Assembly: GCA_032358165.1 (NCBI GenBank) | Contig: JAALGY010000030.1 | Coordinates: 62,001 to 126,000 of the forward strand | Length of the DNA stretch: 64,000 nucleotides | Origin: Diplosphaera chodatii | Lineage: Eukaryota > Chlorophyta > Trebouxiophyceae > Prasiolales > Stichococcaceae | Reading direction: 5' to 3' | In this document: positions 35,694 to 48,200 of the stretch, in pieces | How the letters are laid out: every line of letters starts with the position of its first letter | How positions within the stretch are numbered: the stretch's first letter is position 1 | The notes under the pieces: generated by a model | Database searches by the model: none | What the model saw: only the letters and a program-made list of their open reading frames with translations | Told to the model about the DNA's origin: nothing | Position numbers and translations under genes: made by a program

Positions 35694-36033
35694 GCAGCTA
35701 AGCTTGCCTGGTTGCGAGGTAAAGGTGCACAGATTGTCTACGAGCCGTTTTCTCAATAATCTGCGGATTTAGGGTTTAAGCATCTTCTGTGCCACTGTCG
35801 TGGTAGCTTGGCGCTGCCCTTCAATCAGGCATTGGTCTGCGTGGTCACATTGGCAGCTCATCACACCTGAGCCGTGAGGTGTTCAGACTGTGCTGACAAG
35901 CATCTGCTCCACGAGAGCAACTGCAATTTATGTTAAACCATGGTGGCCGATGACACGGCCTCCTTGCGACTCCTTCCCACAGTGGATGCCAGTCCGGGTG
36001 CCGAGTGCAGGCACGAAACGCGGGTCGCTGCCC
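35694..36033. other. Gap between tRNA-Thr and exostosin gene
   Basis: About 340 bp holding the 3' flank of the exostosin gene and the 5' flank of the tRNA. It includes TTTAGGGTTT at about 35768-35777, a short telomere-like string. No gene was seen. Confidence 0.35.
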
Positions 36034-39000
36034 TCACAGGGTGCCGCGGCGGCCGTGGTGCCGCCGCTGCCGCCGCTGCATGGCGCGGCTGCCCACGTAC
36101 AGCACCAGCAGCAGCGGCAGCGCCACTGCAATTGTGCCCCCCAGCGATGGGCCGCCGTCGCCCTGGTGCGGGGGGCGACTGACCCTGCCCTCGCCTGTGC
36201 AGACAACACCATTCATGGTGGTGCACTTGCCAATGCTGACTTGCAACGGAGGGCTCTACAAATTTGGGGGTGCAGTGAGGAGCCAGGTGCTGATGAGGTC
36301 CTGCCGCTGTCATCTGCCCCAGGGTTTTGGAATTTGCTGGATAGAGAAGGTCTCGCCGACCAACGCCGGATCTGTGACGAAACCGGAGGGACCTTGAGCA
36401 TGCTTCGCACACTGCCGGGAAGACTGGTCACCTGCTGTGCCGCCGTCAGGAAAGCCATCGTCCAGGCCGCCGCCGCTGTCCAGCATGCCCAGCAGGTTGG
36501 CATCCGCAGCCGCCTGCTCCATGCTGCTCCCGGCTTCGGTGCTGCTGCCGCCGCTGGTGTCGCCGCCGGTGGCGCCGTTGCTGCTGCCGATTACGTCCTC
36601 CCTTTGGGTGCTGGCTGCCACGCTGTCAACCTTCATCGGACGAGGAATTTAGTTTGTGTGTATGAAAGGACAACCGAGCAACCATCTGTGTGTCGCCTGA
36701 CAGCAGAGTGGGCGTGCACTGGGGACCAGCTGGTTGGCAGGACACTGACGCTGCACTGGAGCGCCGCAGGCACAGCAGCGCAGCCCCAGTTTCCTGCCAG
36801 AACCCTACAGGCTGCACTATACGCATGCAGGCTGGGGTGCAGGTTTCAACGAGGTCGTCAACCTACACGCACCACCATGCTCTTTTCTGCGAGGGCGACT
36901 TGATCCGCCGTCGGCCCCTGCGCAGCTGACAGCTCCCCTGTGGCAGCCCCCATTGCTGCCGCTGAGCTGCCCCTTGCCGCGCCACAGTTGGCGGTGCTGT
37001 TCCCCCGGTAGCCGCTGATGCTGCCGGTCTTGGCGCTGGCTGCGACGCGCGAAACGATGTACGCGGATGTGTGGTTGTACCGCCACAGCCCGCGCAGCCG
37101 CCTGCATCACGAGCTCCCCAATTCCATCACCGCATGTTTGTGCTGCATCATTTGCAACAGCTTGCTCGACCGTTGGTGTGGACAGGATTGCTTGCTGATG
37201 ACGCACCGATTGCAGCGTGTCACATCATGCAGCTGAGGCATCAAAGCCGCTCAGCATGTCGCCATGACAACACGGACAAGCCCTCAGAGATAGCAAGCCT
37301 GCGACAGGAGGGGCAGGGAGGCCCAGAAGCGCGCCCGACATCTGCCCGCTTGGCGGCGACGTCCGTCGCGTTGATGCGCTCCGGGATGGAGGCCATCTCG
37401 CTGCGGTGCACTATGATGGCGATAGAGTCCCAGTCCACAACGTCCTCAAACGCCAGCCACTTCACCTGCAGCAGCAGTGGGATATACCCTGCCATCGCAT
37501 CCCACAACCATTTAGCACGGTGACAAGGCCAGCCGCAACGTAGGTAAGCAGCCCCTTGCATGGGAGTGACTAAGGGCAAGGCGGTGCACACAAAGAGCGT
37601 TTGCCGGGAACAACAGGCACGAAGGCGTGGCCGCTGGCTCGCACCTCGTCCCAGATGTAGATGGGGATGGTGTCGGCCTGCAGCGCCTCGTACAGCCGGT
37701 AGGACGACGGCCCGTTGCCGCGGGGGCACAGGTGGAAGACGCTGGTGTGGATGAGCTTCTCCCAGAAGGGGTCCCGGTCGTGAATGTGGTACCCAGTCAG
37801 GTTCTGCGGGTAGCGCACAGAACCGTGAACAGCTGACGATGACTAAGGAGTGCCTTGCGTGAGGGTTTTAGGACCTGCTTCCACTTGCTGTGGCATGTGC
37901 CAACGAAGAACCTCTGTGATGTGGCGCCCTTAGTGCTACCTGTCCCGCACAACACACATGCAATGCATTCACAGTGAGGCACCTGTTGCCGACACATCAC
38001 AGTGAGGCACCTGTTGCCGACCAACCTCTCGCAGGCAGCTGCACATCTCGATCAGATGGCCTGCCTCACGGCCCTGCTGGCACATGCAGGGCTGCTGCCT
38101 GCCTAACGGCATTGGGCTGTGGCACCATGGCACTGGCATCGGGTTGAAAGCGGCCTTTTGGTTTAGGGTGTAGGGATTCTGCGCACCTGGAACCGGTCCC
38201 GCATCTCGCTGCGCAGGCCGCCCGGGTCCTGCCAGAACAGGAAGCCGCCGGCGAAGCTGACCATCTTCTTGCGCGGCCGCCGCGCCGGCTTCAGCACCTG
38301 TACGTCATCACATGCGCTGGCATCGGCTGGGGGGGATATCATTGGCGCCTTGCATCAGCAGCGACCAGTCGACTGAGGCTGTCATGTGCTGAGCAGGGCT
38401 GCGGGGGCCGGCTCTGAGGCAGACGCCGCCGTGCAGCAAATGATGGGGCGCTGCGGGGGATAGGGTCAAAAAGCTGCCAGCCCACCTTCAAGAGCAGGGG
38501 GATGGGCACGTAGGTCACGTGGGGCGCCCACAGCGCGTCCTCGGGGCCGCCGCCCATGAACAGCGTGAGCCTCAGGTCGCAGGGGATCGCGACCTGCTCC
38601 TTGGCCAGCAGCCCCGCAAAGTGCACCACGCTGAAGTAGGACCGGCCCCTGTCCAGCCCCGCCAGCACCCTCTCGATCTGTGCAAAGATGGCCGTGCTTG
38701 TGGTGGCGGCTGTGCGCGACACCACGCAGTGCCCTGTTGCCTCGCAACCGTGATGACCACCCAAAGCGTGCATGTTGTGGTTGGTGTGACGCGCGGGTGG
38801 AAATCAGTCCACCTGGTCTTTGGCACGCGCGACCTCGGTCAGGTTGAAGGGCTGCACGCGGGCGGCGCCGAAGAAGTAGGTGGACCAGCCGATGGGCAGG
38901 TACACCTGCGGCAGCTGCGGCTTGTGCCGGCCCCACCACCTGTCGGAAAGTCACGAACCCTGGAAATCTTGCACACCGTGTCACACAAGTCCAAGGATAG

Positions 39001-39595
39001 CACCCGCCAAAGATGCAGGCACAAATGTCATAGACACCGTGCTTCGCTGCTGCTTCCAGCAACGGAAGGCCACGGAGCATGTAAAGGCGCACGTGAAGAA
39101 GAACTCCTCGATCATTGGCCCGGCGAAGTGTGCGTAGCCGTGGCGGAAGCGCTCTGGCCACACCCCCCGGCACCGCTCCAGCACCTCATCCTGCAGATAC
39201 CAAGCTTGGAGTAGGTTGAGGCTGGAGCAGCGAACGGGCACATGTCTGCATGCTGCAGCACTGCACGCGCGCTGCGCGAGAGACGCGGTGCCAGTGTGTT
39301 TCAGGGATGTGACAGCAGAAGGCTGGGTGATGGTGGCCGGCACCTGGTACGTGGAGTCCGCGGCCTTCAGGGAGGCCATGCTGTCGCCCGCCTCTGGGAT
39401 GACGGCGCTGTCGCCCGCCAGCGCCGCCGCAGCGCCGCCGCCGGCGTCCTGCGGCGTCTCGGCTGCTGGTGCCGCGTCGCTGTCTGGCAAAATGATCGTG
39501 GTTGCGGCTGCCGCTGCCGAGTGTGTCGATGCCGAGGTGATCGCAGCGAGCAGCAGCGTGAGGAACGCCAACGAGCTGGGATGGCGCCTCTGCAT
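36034..39595 (-). CDS. Exostosin-family glycosyltransferase (GT47-like)
   Basis: GT47/exostosin enzymes add sugars to wall or surface glycans in the Golgi. Well-phased exons: 39595-39344, 39190-39093, 38939-38813, 38677-38486, 38297-38187, 37803-37645 and 37465-37340. The 3' part is less certain: about 37101-36876, about 36636-36430 and about 36190-36034. The N terminus MQRRHPSSLAFLTLLLAAITSAS is a signal peptide or anchor. The domain shows FFFTWWGRHKP, VSFAGGFLFWQDPG, SVFHLCPRGNGPSSYRLYEAL and IPIYIWDE followed by VKWLAFEDVVDWDS, the classic exostosin C-terminal block. After it come WRYNHTSAYI, a Ser/Gly-rich linker, and a final hydrophobic segment GTIAVALPLLLVLYVGS with an Arg-rich tail. 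The last exon could belong to a separate gene; continuity is inferred from strand and lack of another start. Confidence 0.8.
37970..38020. repeat. Two-copy 28-bp direct repeat in exostosin intron
   Basis: The string CACAGTGAGGCACCTGTTGC plus three further bases occurs at 37970-37992 and again at 37998-38020, a tandem duplication inside an intron. Confidence 0.9.
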
Positions 39596-40671
39596 TGCGC
39601 CTGCAATGTACGATGAGTCGCCTGATGTCCGAGGTGCCGTTTCTGATGCTGCTGGACGCTGTAAGGCCAGAGCACATGGCCCCAAGACTGGCGCACTGGA
39701 CGTACCGGCAACTGCAATTGACAAGTTCTGCTGGCTGTACCTGTTTGCGCCCACCTTCCGATGTCCAATGAAATGAATCACGATAAGGCGACTGTGGTCT
39801 GCCACGTCTTCGTGCGACTCGTGCGCTAGGCTGCCAATGTGCGTATGACGTCAGGCGCCATCAGGCCATGCCAGGCGTTGATCTGCTTCTGTAGTGCCCT
39901 TCGGGATCAGCAGACTCGTAACGCACTGCAAATGGCTGTCCAGGCTCACGCACACAGCACCAGCAGCTGACGGCTCGCCTGGAGTGAACGTTGCTGCTGA
40001 CCACTCTGATGGGCAAACAGCAGGGTGCCGCTGGCTCGATCAAAGCCACAGCTTATCAATCTAAGCAGTAATCCGCAATAGTTCATAGACAGATTGTGGC
40101 GTGATCATGTCGCAAATCGCACAGTGCGACGGCATGCATGCACGCATCTGGATCTGCTGTTAACGAATTTCAGATGTGCAGTTGCATCGCCTCCATCGCT
40201 CCATGCCTTCTCAGTGCGTAGTGTTCATTCAAGCAGGGGCGTGCTGTGCTGCTCTTTGCTAGCTTCGATCCCCTGCTTGTTGCATCCGGTGTGGCCAACG
40301 AAGCTGAATGGCCAAGGCTTTATTATACAGTGCATTGCCGCCGGGCAGATCACGCGTTCTGCCACAACAACCCCATCAGTGTGCAACTTCATTCCATTCA
40401 GGTTCCGCTCTCACGGCGTGCACGGAGGAGTAGGAGGCACTCTTGGCCGAACGTTGGCACAGCGCACTTGGGTACTGGACGGTGACTTGAGACTTGTGAG
40501 CCGGGGTTCTCATGTCATAGCTTTCAGCAGGGCGCAGGGCCACAGAACACCGAACTGCTGCACATCCAAACGCTGCCGCAGAAAGCCGCTGTCCAAGGGG
40601 CAGGCAGGCGCAGCCGCCGCCGCGCCCAGGCGGCCACGGCACGGCGCCAGACCCCCCACTTAGCCAAAACC
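39596..40671. other. Gap between exostosin start and eL13 stop
   Basis: About 1.1 kb expected to hold the exostosin promoter and the eL13 3' untranslated region. No gene, repeat or RNA was recognised. Confidence 0.4.
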
Positions 40672-42516
40672 CTACTTGGCCTTGTCCTTCTCGGCGGCCT
40701 CCGCCTCGGCGGCGCGCTTGGTGCGCTTGCCCAGGTGCTTCTTGTTGGTGCGCTCCAGGCGCAGCCTGTAGTACGCGCGCTCCCCCTGCTGCAGGTGCGA
40801 ATCCAGCACCGTGTTCAGCAGAAGCTGGCGCATCAGGAGACGCCGGGGTGCGCTCCCGGTGACACCACATGGACAATGCACAGATGGTGCAGCGCCATCG
40901 GACGTGATCAGTCAGATGTAACGATGCGCCGTCTTGACAGGGAACATACCTTCATCTCGTCGGTGACAGCCACAGTCTCCACCGCTGGCGTCTCGCGCCT
41001 GACCGGCACCAGGACACCTGTGTGCTGTGCCACCTGCACGCAAAGTGATGCAGCTATAGCTGAAGGCGACTGCCTGTGTGTGCTTGCATGAAGAACAGGC
41101 CGCAGGCAGGATTGGCTGCCCTGATCACAGACTCAAGTCAGATCAAGTGCGTCGCCAGCTGAACCTCTGTGTCCGTGCAAGCACAAGGCAGGATGCGCAC
41201 CGTCTGCAGCTGCTCGGCGGGCGAGTCGCCGGCCTTGGGCTTCTTGGAGCGCCGCGGGAACACCACCAGGTTCGTCTTGTACGCCTTCAGCCGGTTGGCG
41301 TTCTCCTGCAGGGTGAGTGGGCACAGCTAACTCAGAGGTCGACAACGAGCCAGATGGATGGCAGATGACTCGGCTCCTGTGCCAAAGTGATTATAACTTT
41401 GGCGGCCATGAGACCAGCATGCAGCGTCGAGATCCACCCACGGCAGCAGCTGCTGCTGCAGATTGCAGCAGTGCGGGCTGTCTGCAAAGAACTGTCGCGG
41501 TTCTGCACCTGCAGGCCCTCCAGGGAGCGGTTGCGGCGGCGGTGGTCGACCGAGATGCCGATGGTGGACGCCAGCTTGATGGGGATGCCCGCCTCCTGTA
41601 CAGCGCGGAGGCATGCCCATGAGCTGACACCCAGCATACCGTTGCACTACGACCCGCTCGCGGGCCAAAGTGGCAACGCCAGTCACACGCTCCCGCCGGG
41701 CCAGCTGCTCCGCATGACGGGCAAGCCGCCGGGTGCCAGGCAGCTGTGCCCCGCTCGCCAGCTGCACCCTCGGCTGCTGCCGCCTAACATGCTCATTTTG
41801 TCTTGGGCCGCACAGGTGGGCTTCAAACTGCATGAGCAGTGTTGCTCATGCTCACCTTCAGCTCCTCATGCGTGAAGCCGCGGCCCGACCGCCGCTTTGC
41901 CTGGTAGCGCAGCGTCTGGCCGTGCACGATGGGGCGCAGCGCGCCGGCTGTGGGGCGCGGGAACACCGCCTCCGCCTTCGCCTTGCGCACTGCGGACGGG
42001 TGCGACAGGCGAGGCGTCAGCTGGACAGTACTAGTGGTGTTAGAGGAGAGCATTGCTGAGTGCAGGCTGGGCAAGGCTCAGCCACGCCGGGCGGCCCCGC
42101 TAGCAGCTTGCTGCCCTCCCTGCTGCTGGCTGCCACTGCATGCTGCAGGTGGATTGGTGCGCATGTCCCACGCCAGTGCCGCGGCCCCTGATCGCAGCAA
42201 GTCTGGCAGGGACTGGTAGTCAGGCTGCCGCAGCGCGCATCTGCCGCTGCAATCCAAGCTGCCGCCCTTCTGGGCTGCCCAGCGTCCGTCGCCGCTGAGG
42301 CCCACTGTCTGCTGTTGCCGGTCACCAAGCGGCTGCGCTAGTGGCCCTGCGGACTGCAGCTTTGGCGATATGCAACTGGTCACATCCTTCTGCAGCAGGC
42401 AGCTCACCGTTGCGGCGCCGGACTTTGCGGGCGGGCTGGTTGAACCACGTCTTCACGTAGAACTGCCACTTCTTCTTGAAGTGCTGGTTGGGGATGACAT
42501 TGTTGTGCTTCGTCAT
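40672..42516 (-). CDS. RPL13: 60S ribosomal protein eL13
   Basis: eL13 is a basic protein of the large cytosolic ribosomal subunit. Six exons join in phase: 42516-42408, 41989-41856, 41595-41509, 41305-41201, 41033-40950 and 40788-40672, 211 residues, the family length. Landmarks are [79 protein letters not shown] and a Lys/Ala-rich C terminus ending EKDKAK. The second-exon acceptor (CCGCAG|TG) restores NVRKAKAE. It is divergent from the protease-inhibitor gene. Confidence 0.96.
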
Positions 42517-43476
42517 GGTGGCCCAGCCTGCATCCAGCAACAGAGGCAGCACCTCTGCAAGCTGCAGAAATGTCGCTTCCCTCGGGCAGCAGCGCAGGCG
42601 ATCTCTTCAGTGATACGCATGCTCACCTGGCCTCGGCCCCTTGCACACCCAAGCCGAGAAAGAGGCCGAGCCCTGCGCCCCGCTGGGTGTTGCAGGCGGC
42701 GTCCAGTACTTGACGTCCGGCAGTAAACCTCAGGCAGGAAGCTGCAGCCTTCTGTGCTTCCTGCAGCTAGGTCATCTTCGAAGGCTTCTTCTTCCGCGTA
42801 TATCACCGGCCCATCCCGGACCCTGGTTCTGCGCTTACGCATGTACATCGACTCGTAGGCAGCAAACCATAGCCATATGCAGCACAGTATGGCTGCTATG
42901 CGGATGCTTTTATGCATCGTGCCCCTGCTGCTGCTCACCAGCGGCTGCTCGGCACGGCTGTTGCCCCGGCGAGAGCTCGCTGCGCCCACCCCAGGCACAT
43001 CGGCTCGTCCTTGGTACCATGGATGCGATAATCTGCATATGTGTCGCTTTTTGACAATGCTACCTCATGTGAGCGCCGACTTTCGCACCGTGCAAGGACA
43101 TCCGTCATCAGGCCGACGGTTGACGCGTCGGTTGACAGTTCTCTGTTTCGCGCCCCATATATGAACAATCTGAACTCCAATATGTACTGCATCGTGAGTG
43201 GACGAGCTACATGCTCGCATGCTCGGTCGCACATGTATGTTGGTGCTCGCATGCCATCATCACACGATAGCAGGTTCCGGCATATCTGCCTAAAGACGTC
43301 GAGGTCGATCTTTTGGGGGACTGCTTCTGCATCGCAACATTAAACAGCCACCTGCGCACTATGCTGCACACCAGTAGTAGTATCAAACACTGCTCTCAGC
43401 TGCGCCCTGGCTGCTATCTTCAGCAACCTGTACTGACCCTTGTTCTTTCTGCGCATGGGACCAGGGCGCCACGACG
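42517..43476. promoter_or_regulatory. Divergent gap eL13 / protease inhibitor
   Basis: About 960 bp between start codons. A minus-strand frame starting near 42919 encodes a hydrophobic segment (IAAILCCIWLWFAAYESM), then basic and acidic stretches (RKRRTRVRDG, YAEEEAFEDD). It could be a small single-pass membrane protein, but I found no supporting splice structure or homology and leave it as a possibility only. Confidence 0.35.
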
Positions 43477-44317
43477 ATGATCGTGGCAGGCGGGGCCGGT
43501 GCAGTGCCCCGCAGCTCCCCTGGCACCACCGTCATTCTGGCGTCGGACAACCGCAGGGCGCCGACCGCGCCGGCGCCCCCTGATACCCGCCCCACTGCCT
43601 TTCCCGAGCTTCTGGGTGAGCCGCTTGGAACCAAAAAAGACATAATGGGAGGTCATAATCTCGGGACGAGAGCCTTGCTGTAGGGGTTATGATCTCTGTT
43701 CCACATGCAAATCAGTACACTACGCACGGCAGGAGCACTTTGCGACCGTGCATGTCAGCCCAGCTGTGCTACCGCATCGCAGAGCAGCAGTGAAGGGTGT
43801 CAACCGTCTGAGCATTTCACCACACAGCACGCATCTCATGTAGTCTGGGCGGTATGTCCCCTGGTCAGGCTTGCCATCGATACCATGTCCCATGTCCCAG
43901 CACATCAAGTTGGACACCTACAACCCGTTATTCGATGTGCAGGCAAGCCCAAGGACCTGGCACGCACCAAGGTAGTGGACCTGGGCTTCGTCGCCAATGT
44001 CGTGAAGGAGGTGTGTGAGGCTATCGTGATGCAGTGCTGTGCCGCCGACCATGCAGTGCAGGCTGGACCATCAAGGACGACTCAGCCAAGCACTCTGGAC
44101 GCCGTGCCAGGACTCGCAGCTGCTGTTGCGCACAGCACGTTGCCACGTTCGCATGCAGCATGGGTGTAACAATTGCAGTGGTGCCGAACCCCCATGCCAG
44201 GTGCCTGTGCGTGTGCTGCAGGGCACATTTGTGACCTTCGAGCATGACTCCAACCGCATTAACATCTTCTACAATCCCACCACCGACCTGGTCAGCCGTG
44301 TGCCCAAGCGCGGCTGA
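43477..44317 (+). CDS. Potato inhibitor I (I13) family serine protease inhibitor
   Basis: Family I13 inhibitors block chymotrypsin- or subtilisin-like proteases through an exposed loop. Three exons, 43477-43615, 43943-44010 and 44222-44317, join in phase to 100 residues. After a Pro/Ala-rich leader of about 40 residues come the diagnostic FPELLGKP start, then VVKEGTFVTFEHDSNRINIF, and RVPKRG at the C terminus, equivalent to the family pattern (W/F)PELxGK ... VTxD/E ... RVxVF ... RVP. By alignment the reactive bond would be Phe-Glu (VTF|E), predicting chymotrypsin-like targets. No clear signal peptide is seen, so the protein may be intracellular or the true start may be upstream. No disulfide is expected. 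The assignment rests on motif recognition. Confidence 0.75.
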
Positions 44318-45252
44318 ACCTAGCCCAGGCGGTCGCTCAGGCGGCACCCGCAAGCCGCAGGCCAGCACCTTTTATTTCGCGGGGACGGCCCCTGGGTGCA
44401 GGCTGCATGTGCCTTCTGGCATCGACCCGAAGTTGGAAACGGCCCCATGGACGCATGGAAGGAGCAATTTGCCATGCTCAGGTCAGGGACGTGCAGCTCC
44501 AGGAGTTACGCTGACACTGTGCAGCCTGTGGGAGCGGCCCAATCAAGCTTCGCTTCTGGTGGCGGAAGCAGCAGCGGTCCTCTGCCACTGACGAGCAGCA
44601 GCCCCATGCATGCCCGCTTGCTGGGGCCGCGATACATCAGCAGCAAACATCGACATGCTGAGCCAGCAGCACGAACCACGGTGGGGTGACATGAGCTTCG
44701 GTTCCGCAGCAATCAGGTCGGTTTTGGGGCAAAACACTACGTGCACCTTGCCGCAACCTCAGTTTGCATGCTGAGGCGTCTGCTGTCCTCTCGTTCGCAT
44801 CCTGTTGAGTTTGTGGCTTTTGCAGCATTTGATCCATGTGATATTGCTGTAATGTTAGGCTTCTGTACTGCTGAGTGTCACAACGTGCAACTGCATGGTG
44901 GTCACCCTCACATCAGTGGTCGAGCAGCCTACTGGTAGCAACCCACTGACAGTCCTCAGTCTGAGCCGCAAGTGCCCTTCAGCGGCACCGCAGGTGCTCC
45001 GCAAACTGAGCTGCAACCGAGGTGGACGGTCATGATAGTATCAGACATCATACTGGAGGAACAACCGCCATGTCTCCTGCTCCATCCAGAACAAACATGT
45101 GACGGCCAGCGGCTACCGATCACGCCATGCGCTGCCTGCTCATTGCCTGCTGTGCGCTGTACTGCTTCCGGAGCAGCATGGGCTGCTAGCTGTTGCTGCC
45201 GCCGAGACTGCATGCTGTTCACTAGGCTGATGTAGGCTGTCGACCAGCTGGT
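44318..45252. other. Convergent 3' region of inhibitor and chaperonin
   Basis: About 930 bp without a recognisable gene. A plus-strand TGTAA occurs at 44848-44852, rather far (530 nt) from the inhibitor stop codon. Confidence 0.35.
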
Positions 45253-48200
45253 CTACATAGTGAGGCCGGCCGGCATGCCGTTGCCCATCATGCCGCCGCC
45301 CATGCCGCCGCCGCCGCCCCCGCCGCCGCCCGCTGCTGCCTTGGGCTTGCGCGTCTCCACCATGACGGCCTGAGTCGTCAGCATGATGCCCGCGATGCCG
45401 CACGCATTGGTCAGCCCGCTGCGCGTGACCTGCGGCAGCGGCACAGGCACCAGGGTCAGCGCCTGGCAGCACTGCAGGTGCGCCTGCTGTGACACACCCG
45501 TGCAGCTTTGTCAACCGTCAAACAACAGTGCACCCTGCAGCCAGGGCACGATGCGTATGCGCTGTGTTGAGCAGGGCACATCTCAACGATGTCAGAGACC
45601 CTGCACACCAGCTTCGTGACCAGCTGGTCCAGAGTCAGCACGCCGGCAGCTGTGAGGCACGGCACGATACCTTGGCGGGGTCGATGACGCCCGCCTCGAT
45701 GAGGTTCTCCACCCGGTCGTCCATCGCGTTGTAGCCCTGCTCGAAGGGCTTGCCCAGCAGCTGCTGCACGATGACCTCGCCCTCGACGCCGGCGTTGTCG
45801 GCGATCAGCCGCGCCGGAGCCCTGCAGGAAGCAGCGAGCGGATGTGAACCTTGGCACACACCAATCCGCAGCCGCTACCACGGTCCGTGGGCAGCAGCAG
45901 CTGTTACTACTACTGGGTGGTTTAGCACTCGGCATTGTCAGCGGCGGCGAAAGCTGTGTGGCGCGTGCCGCCACTGCACACGAGCGGTGCCGCAGGACGC
46001 TGCTGTCGCATTCTGAGCGCGGGCTGCTGCCAGGATGGCAGCGCCCCTGCACCGCTCAGATGCATGGAGCCCAGCACACGGCAGCAAATCCACCTAACAC
46101 CCTAGCCAGTACTGTGCCGCCCTTTCCATTGCACCGTACCCAGTTTAGCAGCGCGGTTCAGGTGGGATGGTGAATGGCAACAGGGACAAAACAGCCCCAC
46201 GCACGTGAGGGCCTTGCCGACGATGTCGGCGCCAAGCCGCTCCTCCGGATCTGTGAGCGTCTCCTTGAACTCGGGCACGTACTCGGACAGGTGCAGCAGC
46301 GCCGCGCCGCCGCCGGGCACGATGCCCTCCTGCAGTGTGGCACGCACAACAGGCTCGGAACACAGATTAGCGCACGGGTGAGGGAAGGCTTGGTTGTCCT
46401 GTGGGAGCTGAGGGGGCGACAGTCTGACAGGGGCGCCACATGCCACAGCATCGAAGGGCGCCGCCGCGTCCCACGGCTGCGCCAGCGGCAGCAGGCCGCG
46501 GCCCCTGCCACGCTGCACGTCCTACCACCCGAGGCTCAAAACATGCCCTGCTGCCACCCTCCGGAGCCGGGAAGTAAGGGAAGCACCTCCACGGCGGCGA
46601 AGGTCGCGTTCTTCGCGTCCTCCACCCGCAGCTTCCGGTCCTCCAGCTCCGCCTCTGTCGCTGCGCCCACCTGCGACAGGGGGCGATGATGGGAGCGGGA
46701 TCACTTGTTGATAGTTGTTGATCAAGAAGAGAGCTTCGGTTCTTGTCCGTCCACATGCTACTTCCTGCCCTCCAGCTCTGCAGAGCATGGCACCCTGGAC
46801 CCAGACTCGGATCCCGGCGCTCACCTTGATGACCGCCACGCCGCCGGCGAGCTTGGCGATGCGCTCCGCCAGCTTCTCGCTGTCGTACACGCTGTCCGTC
46901 TCCGCCAGCTGCTTCTTGATCTGCGGGCCGGGCACCGGGGCAGGGTGTTGGATCTGCGTGAGGTTTCGTGTGTGGGAGCGGCAGCAGCCGTCGGCTGGTG
47001 GAAGAAAGGAGTCTCCCAACCAGAAGCGTCGCCACAGGATGTCAAAACACACGAGCTCGTATGTGAGCTTGCCGGTGGCGAGTGGAGACAAAGGCTGGCT
47101 TCCACCATGCGCACTGTAGCGCTGCTGGGCAGGGGCCGGCCTGCTTGATGCGCATGTTGATCTCTTCCTTTATTGGCAGCGTCGGCGACGACCGTCGTCT
47201 AGGGTTTGACACACGAACTGAAGGCATGAGGGTTTTCAGACCTACCTGCTTGACGCGCATGGTGATCTCCTCCTTGTTGGCGGCGTCGGCGATGAGCGTG
47301 GTCTCCGTGGCGCGGATGGTGACCTTCCGCGCCGTGCCCAGCTGGTCGATGGTGGCCGCCTCCACCTGTACATCGCGAACGGCACGTCAGCCCGGAAGCA
47401 GCAGCAGCCCTTGGCCTGCTGAAGTGCCGGCGCCATCCAGGATGGGCGCTGCAACCACATGCGATGATGGGGATGCTGTGACAGCAACCAAGCGACTCTG
47501 GGAGCACTGGGCTTCGAATGCGATAAGTGATGCATATGAAGCGATCAACTAACTGCCTTGGCACAGAGTACCACACCTTCAGGCCCAGGTCCTTTGCGAC
47601 GTACTCTGCGCCGGTCACGATAGCAATGTCCTGCGTTCAGAGCAACAAAAGCCTGATGGGCAGACACCGAAACACCCACAGCCGACGGCAGTGTCCATGT
47701 GTACCACATGGCGCCACCCACCAGACAGCAGACCTGGCTGACCTCAACAGCAGGTGGCAGGACTCACGCCGCCTTCGACAAGGCAAGGTGGAGGACAGGT
47801 GAAGACAGTGATGACGACATGATAAGTCACCTGCAGCAGCGCCTTCCGGCGCTCGCCGAAGCCGGGCGCCTTGATGGCTGCCACATTCACGACGCCCCGC
47901 AGCTTGTTGACAATCAGGCACGCCAGCGCGTCGCCCTGCAAGCAGAGACCAGCTATATACATGCACACATCGGCAAGTCTAATGCACCCTGAGCCCAGCT
48001 GCCAGGATCCACAGCCGGTGCGACACACGAAGCCGAAGGGGCGACGCCGCCCTCAGATGCCTCAGGTAGACACAAGAGGGACAGGGTGGGCACACGCGGT
48101 GCTCTGCACCACACGGTGCGCGTGTGACAGAGGCCCCTGCGCAGATGCCCTGGAGCGGCGCACCGTCACGTCTTCGGCGATGATGACCAGCGGGCCGCCG

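Noticed and set aside
42745..42919. Small membrane protein frame on the minus strand upstream of eL13
   Set aside because: A hydrophobic helix and charged tail are visible, but there is no splice or homology support; kept only as a note in the intergenic entry.
44039..44160. Extra coding exon (WTIKDDSAKHSG) in the protease-inhibitor gene
   Set aside because: Joining 44010 directly to 44222 restores the family pattern VVKEGTFVTFE; inserting the extra exon breaks phase and the motif.
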